A DNA stretch of 64,000 nucleotides from Helicobacter pylori (GTDB lineage: Bacteria; Campylobacterota; Campylobacteria; Campylobacterales; Helicobacteraceae): positions 124,001 through 188,000 of the forward strand of contig NZ_QBAW01000002.1 in assembly GCF_009689985.1 (NCBI RefSeq), in the 5' to 3' direction. Shown here piece after piece: positions 57,479 to 64,000 of the stretch. The number at the start of each line of letters is the position of its first letter. Within the stretch, counting starts at the first letter, position 1. Both the position numbers and the translations under genes were made by a program. The notes under the pieces were generated by a model, which did no database searches, had not been told where the DNA came from, and was given only the letters and a program-made list of their open reading frames with translations.

Positions 57479-58588
57479 TCATTTAAACCAGTCTTTAATT
57501 TTAGAAATACAGGTTTCTAAAACGCTTTTATGCGGCTCGCCCTCATAGCCAAAACTCGCATGCAACTTTTCCAATAACCCTTGCTGCTCTTTATTCAAAC
57601 TTTTAGGGTAAATCACTTGCAATTCCACGATCAAACTCCCTCTATAAGAGCTTTCCGGGTGTTTCACGCCCTCGTTTCTAAACGCAAAAGTCTGCCTGTC
57701 TTTAGCGTTTCTAGGGATTTTTAATTCCAGTTCGTCCCCTTTTAAAGACGGCACTTTAATCGTATGCCCTAAAGCGATGGTGGTGAAAAATACCGGCGCT
57801 TCAATGAACAAATCACAGCCTTCGCGCTTGAAATGCTCATCTTCTTTGACTCGTGCTTCTAAATACAAATCCCCTCTTTTTCCCTTCTCGTATTCATTGC
57901 CTTTATTTTTAAGCACCATGCGGTTTTGATCATCAATGCCCTCAGGGATTGTCGCATCAATTTCTTCATCTTTAAGGATGTAGGTTTTACCCTTACACGC
58001 TTGGCATGGGGTTTTAATGATCTTGCCCTTGCCTTTACACGCTCCGCAAGTTTGCACAAAACTCATAAAACCTTGACGCATAAACACTTGCCCCTGCCCG
58101 TTGCATTGCTTACAAGTTTCTAGGGCTTTATCTTTAGCACCCGTGCCATCGCAACTTTCACAAACGCTCTGGTATTGGACTTTAATGGTTTTTTTACAGC
58201 CAAAAACCGCTTCTTTAAAACTCAATTCAATCATTTGCAAACAATCCGGTGCGATAGAGCTTTTTTGCCTTTTACTCCCTCTAGCGCCAAAGCCAAAAGC
58301 GTCTTCAAAAAACGAGCCTAAATCTTCAAAAAAATCAGAAAAATCGCTCTGACTCGCGCCGGCTTGGTTTAAGCCTTTTTTACCATACCTATCGTATAAG
58401 GCCCGTTTCTTTTCATCGCTTAACACCCCATAGGCTTCATTGATGAGCTTGAACTTTTCTTCGGCTTCTTTATCGCCGGCGTTTCTGTCTGGGTGGTATT
58501 TTAAAGCCAGCTTTCTGTAAGACTTTTTAATGGTCTCTTGGTTGCTGTGTTTTTCCACTTCTAAAATTTCATAATAACTCAATTCCAC
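57479..58588 (-). CDS. dnaJ: Chaperone DnaJ
   Basis: DnaJ of 369 aa is the co-chaperone that stimulates DnaK. The J domain with HPD is at [13 protein letters not shown]; a short Gly/Phe region ([15 protein letters not shown]) follows. The zinc region has the four repeats [24 protein letters not shown] and CQACKGKT; the last has Thr in place of the final Gly. The C-terminal substrate domains are complete. It is not next to dnaK here, as usual for H. pylori. Confidence 0.98.
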   Translation of the reverse strand: MELSYYEILEVEKHSNQETIKKSYRKLALKYHPDRNAGDKEAEEKFKLINEAYGVLSDEKKRALYDRYGKKGLNQAGASQSDFSDFFEDLGSFFEDAFGFGARGSKRQKSSIAPDCLQMIELSFKEAVFGCKKTIKVQYQSVCESCDGTGAKDKALETCKQCNGQGQVFMRQGFMSFVQTCGACKGKGKIIKTPCQACKGKTYILKDEEIDATIPEGIDDQNRMVLKNKGNEYEKGKRGDLYLEARVKEDEHFKREGCDLFIEAPVFFTTIALGHTIKVPSLKGDELELKIPRNAKDRQTFAFRNEGVKHPESSYRGSLIVELQVIYPKSLNKEQQGLLEKLHASFGYEGEPHKSVLETCISKIKDWFK

Positions 58589-58712
58589 GATCGCTCCAAA
58601 AATGGCATCAAAACGCTTATTTTATCTTAAAAGCGGTGGGTTTGCGTGTTTTTATGCATGCCAAAACTTAGATAAAATAACACGATGAAACTATAGTAAT
58701 AAAGATAACCCC

Positions 58713-59843
58713 ATGAGATTTTTTTGCTTTTTCTTATTTTTTCTAACCTTTTCAAACGCACAGATAATGATGACTTTTGATTCTCAAACTAACGCCAAAC
58801 TCTCGCGCTCTAACGAACAGCTTTCAGACATGCTTTATAAACTCAATGAAAGTTTAAGAATCTATCAAAATGTGCTTTCCAACAACCAAGATCAGCTTAA
58901 AGAAATCAAAAAGGCTAACAGCACCCTAAATAGCCAGAGGCGTTTTTTTAACGCTAGCCAAATCCGCCTTATGGACACTGATGCGCTATTGAAACAAAGC
59001 GCTTTGGAATTAGAAAAATTACAAGCTTTAGAAAAACGCTTAAAAGAGGGCATGGAGCAAGAACGCTTAATAGAAGAATCCCAAACGCTTTTTTTACAAG
59101 AGCATTGCCCCTATTTGAGCGGCGTTAAGAATTTAGAAGAGGCTTCAAACGCTTTAGAAGTCCAAGAGCAAAACAACGCCCTTTTCTTACTCAAAGATCC
59201 CAAACTCGCCCGTTTGCTCTCACGATTGGATTTGATGAGCGCTTTAAACGCCTTATGCGATCAAGTTTTAGAAAACCAAGCCCATAACCAACAATCCCAT
59301 AACAAAACCCTAGAATACAACGCTCTTATAAACCATGATTTTCAAGCCTATAAAGCCATGCGTTTGAAAAAAATTAAAAACAAGCTTCAAAGCCAAATCC
59401 AAGCTAAAGAAGATGCCCTAAAAACCTTTTTACCCTTAGAAAAACGCCTAGAAACTTTAAAAACGCATTTTTTATGCGATAAAGAAAATCTGAAATCATG
59501 CGCTAAAGAATTGCGCCAACGCTACCAAAACGCCCTGATAGAGCGAGATAAAGAATTAAAAAACGCTAAAAATAATAAAGAAAAGCATGCTCTAATCTTA
59601 GCCAATTACGAGCATACGCTAAAAACCTTGAATATAGAATTTTTAAGCGAATTGAGTGAGCAAATGGCGTTTTTGAATGAAACCATGGCGTTAAACGCCA
59701 AAGTTTTAGCCCTTTTAGCCCAACAACAGACTAAAAAGCCTTTCAATGTGAGCGGTGGTTTGAGCAATGAAAAAACTCTTATTAAAAATATCCGCTTAGA
59801 TCCGCATGGATTCCCTAGCTTTGAAAATTTTAAGCGGGAGTAG
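58713..59843 (+). CDS. Exported coiled-coil hypothetical protein (HP1333-like)
   Basis: This is a 376-aa protein with a signal sequence (MRFFCFFLFFLTFSNA) followed almost only by helices with heptad patterns (SRSNEQLSDMLYKLNESL; LEKLQALEKRLKEGMEQE; KNKLQSQIQAKEDALKTF). Four cysteines are scattered in the mature part. It may be a periplasmic structural or scaffold protein; I recognise no family. It is divergent from dnaJ and alone in its transcript. Confidence 0.8.
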   Translation: MRFFCFFLFFLTFSNAQIMMTFDSQTNAKLSRSNEQLSDMLYKLNESLRIYQNVLSNNQDQLKEIKKANSTLNSQRRFFNASQIRLMDTDALLKQSALELEKLQALEKRLKEGMEQERLIEESQTLFLQEHCPYLSGVKNLEEASNALEVQEQNNALFLLKDPKLARLLSRLDLMSALNALCDQVLENQAHNQQSHNKTLEYNALINHDFQAYKAMRLKKIKNKLQSQIQAKEDALKTFLPLEKRLETLKTHFLCDKENLKSCAKELRQRYQNALIERDKELKNAKNNKEKHALILANYEHTLKTLNIEFLSELSEQMAFLNETMALNAKVLALLAQQQTKKPFNVSGGLSNEKTLIKNIRLDPHGFPSFENFKRE

Positions 59844-59851
59844 GACAATAT

Positions 59852-59880
59852 TTGACAAGCAAAAACAATTAGAGTAAAAT
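59852..59880 (+). promoter_or_regulatory. Strong sigma-80 promoter
   Basis: TTGACA (59852-59857), 17 bases, TAAAAT (59875-59880) gives a consensus-like promoter. The start would be at about 59887, at the 5' end of a structured RNA, not directly at a gene. Confidence 0.7.
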
Positions 59881-59886
59881 AAGGGC

Positions 59887-59978
59887 ATAACTTCTAGGAA
59901 GGATCTCTTTTTCATTAAGAGATCCCACGACCCTTGTGAACCCATAGAATACAAGTGCGAACCCTAGGTATTTTTTAT
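59887..59978 (+). ncRNA. Candidate branched small RNA of about 90 nt
   Basis: Behind the strong promoter, CTAGG (59894-59898) can pair with CCTAG (59964-59968), closing a junction. It holds a perfect eight-pair hairpin GGATCTCT/AGAGATCC (59901-59908 with 59918-59925) and a hairpin CTTGT/ACAAG (59933-59937 with 59951-59955). TATTTTTTAT follows directly, as in an intrinsic terminator. GTGAACCC and GTGCGAACCC form a near-repeat. It is not tRNA, 6S, tmRNA or SRP RNA by motif. No open frame is visible in it. Confidence 0.6.
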
Positions 59979-60047
59979 CCGTTTCTTGTCGCCCAATATT
60001 TGAAAGGGTTGAAAGGGGCGGACTTTTATACTCATTAGGATTTTAGA

Positions 60048-60686
60048 ATGTCAAAAAAAGTAGCTATACTTGTAGATGGAGACTTTTTTATAAGATGCTA
60101 CAAATCTCATCTTAAGAAGCAGTCTGTTGACAAGTATGGAGTTTTTAACCCAGAAAGATTAGCACACGCTATTCATACTCATTGCCTAAAGCATATCAAT
60201 AAAAAGAATGATGAAGAACTATACCGCATATTTTTTTACGATTGCAAGCCATTAGACAAAAAGGTTCATTATCCACACACTCAAAGAGCTCTAGATCTAT
60301 CCAAAAGCTCAACCTATAAAGAAAGGAAAGAGTTACACGGACACTTAATTTCCAAACCTTGCTTGGCGTTAAGATTAGGGTATCTTGACGCAAACAACGC
60401 TAGATGGGTCATTCACAACAAGGAAAAAGAAAAGAAACTTTTTAAGGGAGAAATATATATAACAGATTTTACAAATGATGATTTTATCTATCACGTAAAA
60501 CAAAAGGGCGTTGATATAAAGATAGGGCTTGATATAGCCACTTTAGCGTTGAAAAAATTAGTGCAAAAAATCGTTTTAATTTCTGGTGATAGCGATTTTG
60601 TCCCTGCTGCAAAACTTGCTCGAGTTGAAGGCATCATTTTCACTCTTGATCCTATGGGAAATCCTATTAGAGAAGATCTAGAATAG
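60048..60686 (+). CDS. NYN-domain (PIN-like, LabA/DUF88) protein, possibly 3'-truncated by a stop
   Basis: This 212-aa protein has the NYN nuclease-like fold: the N-terminal VAILVDGDFFIRCY with the catalytic-type Asp, then KQKGVDIKIGLDIATLALKK and LISGDSDFVPAAKLARVEG with acidic residues. Such proteins are thought to act on RNA. After TAG at 60684 the same frame continues for 16 sense codons (HIDYLTTRLQRFRQQQ) to TAA at 60735, which looks like the natural C-terminus. It follows two RNA hairpin elements. TATACT (60027-60032) may be its own promoter. Confidence 0.82.
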   Translation: MSKKVAILVDGDFFIRCYKSHLKKQSVDKYGVFNPERLAHAIHTHCLKHINKKNDEELYRIFFYDCKPLDKKVHYPHTQRALDLSKSSTYKERKELHGHLISKPCLALRLGYLDANNARWVIHNKEKEKKLFKGEIYITDFTNDDFIYHVKQKGVDIKIGLDIATLALKKLVQKIVLISGDSDFVPAAKLARVEGIIFTLDPMGNPIREDLE

Positions 60687-60756
60687 CATATTGATTATTT
60701 GACCACTAGATTGCAACGATTTAGACAACAACAATAACGCCTATTCAATAAAGCAT

Positions 60757-60793
60757 TAAGAGACTGCCAAAAGGCGTATCTCTTAGTTTTTTA
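60757..60793 (+). terminator. Terminator behind the NYN-domain gene
   Basis: TAAGAGA (60757-60763) pairs with TCTCTTA (60779-60785), with an inner TGCC/GGC(G) part, and is followed by GTTTTTT. It stands between this gene and the convergent mnmA. Confidence 0.8.
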
Positions 60794-60797
60794 ATTT

Positions 60798-61826
60798 TTA
60801 AACAATCACGCCCCCGCCAAGCAAGATGTCATCTTTATAAACGACTAAGGCTTGCCCTTTAGCCACGCCATAAAAAGGCTCTTCAAACTCCACTTCAATC
60901 GCCTCATCTTTCAAGCTCACAAACGCTTTAGCAGGCACGCTCCTGTAACGGGCCTTGATAGAATATTCGCCATTTTTAAAATCTTTCATTAAAGATTTGT
61001 TTTTAGCCTTGAGGAAACGGGTGGCTAAATCTTCTTTTTTGCCCACAATTAACTCGTTCTTTTTAGCGTCAATCCCCACCACAAAATGCGGCTCTAACGC
61101 GCCTTTAACACTAAAGCCTTTGCGTTTGCCAATCGTGTATTGCATATAGCCCTTATGCGTGCCAATGATTTCGCCTTGTAGGTTTTTCACCACGCCCTCT
61201 TTTTCCACTTCAACATGCTTTTTTAGGGTGTCAATGTAGCTTTTTTCCACAAAGCAGATTTCTTGAGACTCCTTATAAGTCTCTAGAGTGCCTAAAAAAG
61301 GCATCGCATTCAAGGCTAAAGGCTTAATATCCTTTTTTAACAAATCCCCTAAAGGGAACACCAATTTAGCGATAACTTCATGCTCTAAAGCGTATAAAAA
61401 ATAGCTCTGATCTTTAGTTTTATCCAAAGCCTCTTGAATATAGCTTACCTTGTCAATTTCTTTGACTCTCGCATAATGCCCGGTAGCGATCTTTTCACAC
61501 CCTAATTTTAAAGCGTGATCTAAAGCTAGCCCAAATTTCATTAAAGGGTTGCACAACGCGCAAGGGTTAGGGGTTTGCCCCTCTTCATAAGCGCTGATAA
61601 ATTCATCATAAACCGCGCTTTTAAAATCCTTTTGAAAATCCAACACCTCTAAAGGAATGCCTAAAAACTCGCACGCTTTTTGAGCGTTTTTAATGTATAA
61701 ATCATGCTTTTTTTCGCTCGCATGGAGTTTTAAATAAATCCCCACTAATTCATGCCCTTGCTCTTTTAAGCTATAAGCGCTATAAGAGCTATCCACCCCC
61801 CCACTGAGTAATACCGCTATTTTCAT
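60798..61826 (-). CDS. mnmA: tRNA-specific 2-thiouridylase
   Basis: MnmA of 342 aa adds sulfur to the wobble uridine of Lys, Glu and Gln tRNAs. The PP-loop [15 protein letters not shown] is at the N-terminus; the catalytic cysteines are in [13 protein letters not shown] and [16 protein letters not shown] start at the ATG 61826 ([10 protein letters not shown]); upstream in-frame codons lack a ribosome site. It is convergent with the NYN gene. Confidence 0.96.
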   Translation of the reverse strand: MKIAVLLSGGVDSSYSAYSLKEQGHELVGIYLKLHASEKKHDLYIKNAQKACEFLGIPLEVLDFQKDFKSAVYDEFISAYEEGQTPNPCALCNPLMKFGLALDHALKLGCEKIATGHYARVKEIDKVSYIQEALDKTKDQSYFLYALEHEVIAKLVFPLGDLLKKDIKPLALNAMPFLGTLETYKESQEICFVEKSYIDTLKKHVEVEKEGVVKNLQGEIIGTHKGYMQYTIGKRKGFSVKGALEPHFVVGIDAKKNELIVGKKEDLATRFLKAKNKSLMKDFKNGEYSIKARYRSVPAKAFVSLKDEAIEVEFEEPFYGVAKGQALVVYKDDILLGGGVIV

Positions 61827-61967
61827 TTTTAATCTTTCATTAAATGTTATGGCTCGTAGTCTAGCATAAAAAACCATTCATAACCACCTTTTTTTTAACC
61901 ATTAGCATGCTAAAATACCTAAAGATTTTTTAAAATCGCATCAAAACGCATGGAGAAAATAAGGGCA

Positions 61968-62729
61968 ATGGCCAAAATTGAATTGTTAGCCAAATTCACG
62001 CAAATCGCGCTCCCTAACAGCCACCCTTTATTGAAAAAAGTTTTAAACTACGCTAAAAAACATTTCAGCCAGTGCCACATGCTCTCTTCATCGTTACTCA
62101 TTTTAAACGACACGGAATGCTTTAAAAAAAACTACTTGCTTAATTGGGTCTATCATGCCCTTGAATGCACGCATGAAAAGGATATTAGCCAATATTCTTT
62201 AGAAGAAATCTTACAAAAAAGCCACTTGCCCATACGCATCAAAATCATAGCTCAAAACACGCTTTTAGAAAAAATAGAAGTGAAAGTTTTAACCTTTGGG
62301 GCGGAATACGCGCTTTTTATCACCAAGCACCCTATCGCCAAGCGGTTTTTACGCCAAAAATTTAGCGGCTATGTGTTTTTAGAAACCCAAGATGAATTGC
62401 ATATAAGAGGCGATTCAGAGCGTTTTTGGGAACTCATTGTAACGCTCAATGAAAACAAAATCGTCCATAACGCATGCTTATATTTCATCTATCCTAATGG
62501 CTTTGGCAAGGACAGCTACACCACCTTGGCTGAGCGCAAATTAAGGGAATGCTATAAAGCGTTAGGTTTCATCAAGCATGAAAATTTCAGCGAGGTGAAA
62601 AAGCGCTATTTAGAATTGGCTAAAACCTACCACCCTGATTTATGCGATCTTAAAGAAAAAAAGGCTCTTTATGCCAAACGCTTCGCTATCATTCAAGAAG
62701 CCTACCGCCACATTAAAAAACACGCTTAA
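61968..62729 (+). CDS. Protein with C-terminal J domain (HP1336-like)
   Basis: This is a 253-aa soluble protein. The last 60 or so residues form a J domain ([21 protein letters not shown], then [11 protein letters not shown] with H222-P223-D224), so it can probably stimulate DnaK-type chaperones. The N-terminal 180 residues have no domain I recognise; several Cys and His residues are visible near residue 25 ([10 protein letters not shown]). The ATG at 61968 has AAGGG upstream; an in-frame ATG at 61950 is another option. The end overlaps convergent nadD by 4 bases. Confidence 0.82.
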   Translation: MAKIELLAKFTQIALPNSHPLLKKVLNYAKKHFSQCHMLSSSLLILNDTECFKKNYLLNWVYHALECTHEKDISQYSLEEILQKSHLPIRIKIIAQNTLLEKIEVKVLTFGAEYALFITKHPIAKRFLRQKFSGYVFLETQDELHIRGDSERFWELIVTLNENKIVHNACLYFIYPNGFGKDSYTTLAERKLRECYKALGFIKHENFSEVKKRYLELAKTYHPDLCDLKEKKALYAKRFAIIQEAYRHIKKHA

Positions 62730-63241
62730 ACCCCTAAGCTAGCCCTAATCGCGCTAGAAGAAATCGGTGCATCAATGCCTTTTAAAGGGAAATAACGCCC
62801 CTTAAATTGGATCTCTTCATAGCCAATCCTTTCAAAAACCACTAATTCCACCCTTTTTAAAAGCTCTTTAGCGTTAGTCCAAGAAGAAAGATACCTTAAG
62901 CAATCCGCTCCTATGACTAAATAAAGCGTTTGTGGGCGATAGAGTTTTTGAAAATAAATCACGCTTTCTATCGTAGGCACAGCCCTTTCTTGCTTGATTT
63001 CAAAATCGCTCAATAGCACCCTATCCATTCCCTTTAAAGCTCTTTCTAATTCCTTAAAACGGGTTTGCGCGTCCAAAAAACATGGCTTTTTGAAAGGGTT
63101 TTGATAAGTGGGTAAGACAATGAGCTTGGCGGATGACAATAATTCTAAAGTTTGATCAATAATGGCTAAATGAGCCTTGTGTAAGGGATCAAAACTCCCT
63201 CCATAGAGCGCTAATTCTTTGTATTTTAAGACGCTATTCAT
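62726..63241 (-). CDS. nadD: Nicotinate-nucleotide adenylyltransferase
   Basis: NadD of 171 aa makes nicotinate adenine dinucleotide in NAD synthesis. [17 protein letters not shown] has the (H/T)xGH-type nucleotide motif in its GSFDPxHxxH variant; the C-terminus has [11 protein letters not shown] for ATP binding. Start: ATG at 63241; a TTG at 63250 is also in frame. It overlaps the nikR end by 8 bases, so both are likely co-transcribed. Confidence 0.93.
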   Translation of the reverse strand: MNSVLKYKELALYGGSFDPLHKAHLAIIDQTLELLSSAKLIVLPTYQNPFKKPCFLDAQTRFKELERALKGMDRVLLSDFEIKQERAVPTIESVIYFQKLYRPQTLYLVIGADCLRYLSSWTNAKELLKRVELVVFERIGYEEIQFKGRYFPLKGIDAPISSSAIRASLGV

Positions 63242-63680
63242 TGTATTCAAAGCTAGACGCCTTAGTCAATTTGGCGAATTTAACCCCCCTAAGCCCCCCG
63301 ATTTCTAATTGCAAGCGTTGGATTTCAAGCGAACTGCCTTGTAAAATAATCGTTTCTAAACAATTATGCCCATCCATGTGAATATGTGTGGTGCATAAAA
63401 CATGCGTCCCGCTGGCATGCTGAATGTCTATCATGCGCTGGTTTAATTCCCTTTGGTGGTGATCATAAATCACCACAAGCACGGCGATTTTACTCCCATC
63501 ATTAGGGTTATCTTCTGCCCAATTGTCTTCTACTAATTTTTCTCTGATCATGTCGCGCACTAATTCTGAGCGAGAAGAATAGCCGTTTTTAATGATGCGG
63601 TTGTCTAATTCGTCTAATAAATTTTGTTGCAAAGAAACCGAAAAGCGGATGATTGAATCGTCTTTATTGTGTGTATCCAT
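63234..63680 (-). CDS. nikR: Nickel-responsive regulator NikR
   Basis: NikR of 148 aa is a ribbon-helix-helix repressor/activator that senses nickel and controls urease, nickel uptake and TonB genes in H. pylori. The N-terminal DNA-binding part is [18 protein letters not shown]; the nickel ligands H88, H99, H101 and C107 are all present. The nine-residue N-terminal arm (MDTHNKDDS) typical of H. pylori NikR is present. It is divergent from exbB, which begins just after the window. Confidence 0.97.
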   Translation of the reverse strand: MDTHNKDDSIIRFSVSLQQNLLDELDNRIIKNGYSSRSELVRDMIREKLVEDNWAEDNPNDGSKIAVLVVIYDHHQRELNQRMIDIQHASGTHVLCTTHIHMDGHNCLETIILQGSSLEIQRLQLEIGGLRGVKFAKLTKASSFEYNE

Positions 63681-63757
63681 TGAGAAAAATCCTTTTTTGG
63701 CATAAGTCTGTTAAAAGCCGCTCATGCTAGTATGATTGAATTAATTTAAAATTAACA
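63681..63757. other. nikR leader
   Basis: This is the short 5' region of nikR between its -10 box and ATG. AAAGGA lies before the ATG on the minus strand. I see nothing more. Confidence 0.4.
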
Positions 63758-63763
63758 ATTATA
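63758..63763 (-). promoter_or_regulatory. nikR -10 box
   Basis: TATAAT on the minus strand, about 78 bases before the nikR ATG. Confidence 0.55.
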
Positions 63764-63828
63764 ATACAAACTGGATTTAAATGGTTGGTCATAAGAGCGT
63801 TTGGATTTGATTTCAATTACTAGCTTAA

Positions 63829-63864
63829 TTATTATTGACTTGTTATTATTAAAACAATATAATC
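63829..63864 (+). promoter_or_regulatory. AT-rich operator region between nikR and exbB
   Basis: TTATTATT occurs twice in direct orientation 14 bases apart (63829 and 63843), and the second copy forms an imperfect dyad with the AATATAATCAACAA that follows. The nikR-exbB intergenic region is known to be bound by NikR, and such TATTATT-type motifs are also typical of Fur boxes. Which protein binds which part cannot be decided by reading alone. Confidence 0.5.
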
Positions 63865-63900
63865 AACAATCCAACATTCTTTTATCATTTTGGAGCATTT

Positions 63901-64000
63901 ATGCGAACGAATGCTTCTTAAAGAGCGCAAGCTCTTAGAGTGTGGCTGTGTTGCGTGTTGCTTCAATCTTAAGGGAATTATTTCATCATAGACAAGGAGT
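63901..64000 (+). promoter_or_regulatory. 5' leader of exbB with a GNRA hairpin
   Basis: After a probable -10 (TATCAT, about 63882-63887), the leader contains a six-codon frame (MRTNAS, ATG at 63901) and the hairpin AAGAGC-GCAA-GCTCTT (63921-63936) with a stable GNRA loop. It ends with the ribosome site AAGGAGT at the window border; the exbB start codon is expected just outside. No U-run follows the hairpin. Confidence 0.45.

Noticed and set aside
59887-59978. tRNA, SRP RNA or a ToxI-type repeat antitoxin
   Set aside because: No anticodon or TPsiC arm, no GGAAG/GCAGC tetraloop domain of SRP RNA, and no tandem repeats of 30-40 bases.
1-64000. IS elements, prophage, CRISPR array, restriction-modification genes, tRNA or rRNA genes
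   Set aside because: I looked for transposase motifs, regularly spaced direct repeats, methylase motifs and cloverleaf patterns and found none that stand up.

Overview
The window is a chromosomal segment of Helicobacter pylori or a very close relative. The evidence is the gene content and order (nuo operon with two non-standard genes in place of nuoE/nuoF, pflA, algC, a trp operon with fused trpCF, the S10-spc-alpha ribosomal block, crdAB-czcBA, nikR next to exbB), the low-GC codon use and TATAAT-like -10 boxes with poorly conserved -35 boxes. I see no IS element, prophage, CRISPR array, tRNA or rRNA. Nearly every large gene is a recognisable core gene, so the unusual material lies in the intergenic regions and at a rearrangement.

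Layout. 1-13181 (+) holds the nuo operon from the last codons of nuoB to nuoN, followed without a gap by pflA (flagellar motor) and algC. 17135-17533 is a coiled-coil hypothetical. From 17547 to 31546 lies a roughly 14 kb block: thiN and pnuC/pnuT (-) behind a TPP riboswitch, two hypotheticals (-), tenA (+), yceI (-), acid phosphatase hel/hppA (+), a heptosyltransferase-like gene (+) and trpEGD-CF-BA (+). Compared with the gene order I remember for strain 26695, this block is inverted. Its two ends carry inverted duplications: about 170 bp beside trpA, and 269 bp of the 3' end of thiN. One thiN copy is intact and the other is a stranded fragment at 31278-31546. This is the signature of an inversion with duplicated ends.

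32300-46137 (-) is the S10-spc-alpha block from rpsJ to rplQ, including secY, map, infA and rpoA and lacking rpmD (L30). 46301-50516 holds an orphan ATPase (+), a secreted hypothetical (+), rnhB (-), an unknown small gene (-) and fumC (-). 50692-56444 (+) is the copper-resistance operon crdA-crdB-czcB-czcA, whose RND pump carries a CusA-type signature. 56441-58588 (-) is azlD-azlC-dnaJ. The rest holds a coiled-coil exported protein (+), a probable structured RNA, a NYN-domain protein with an in-frame stop near its end (+), mnmA (-), a J-domain protein (+), nadD and nikR (-), and the promoter and leader region of exbB at the right edge.

Most interesting for follow-up: (1) the inversion with duplicated ends and the frameshifted gene filling one junction; (2) two related, strongly self-complementary RNA elements (20741-20980 on + and about 31526-31800 on -) sharing a promoter box and a 5'-3' pairing layout like H. 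pylori Aap-type toxin mRNAs; (3) a strong promoter plus a branched, terminator-ended RNA of about 90 nt just upstream of the NYN-domain gene; (4) two tandem leader hairpins with a U-run ahead of the 193-aa exported protein gene, and a nearby 8-bp tandem repeat; (5) the TPP riboswitch, which identifies the 'pnuC' gene as a thiamine transporter.
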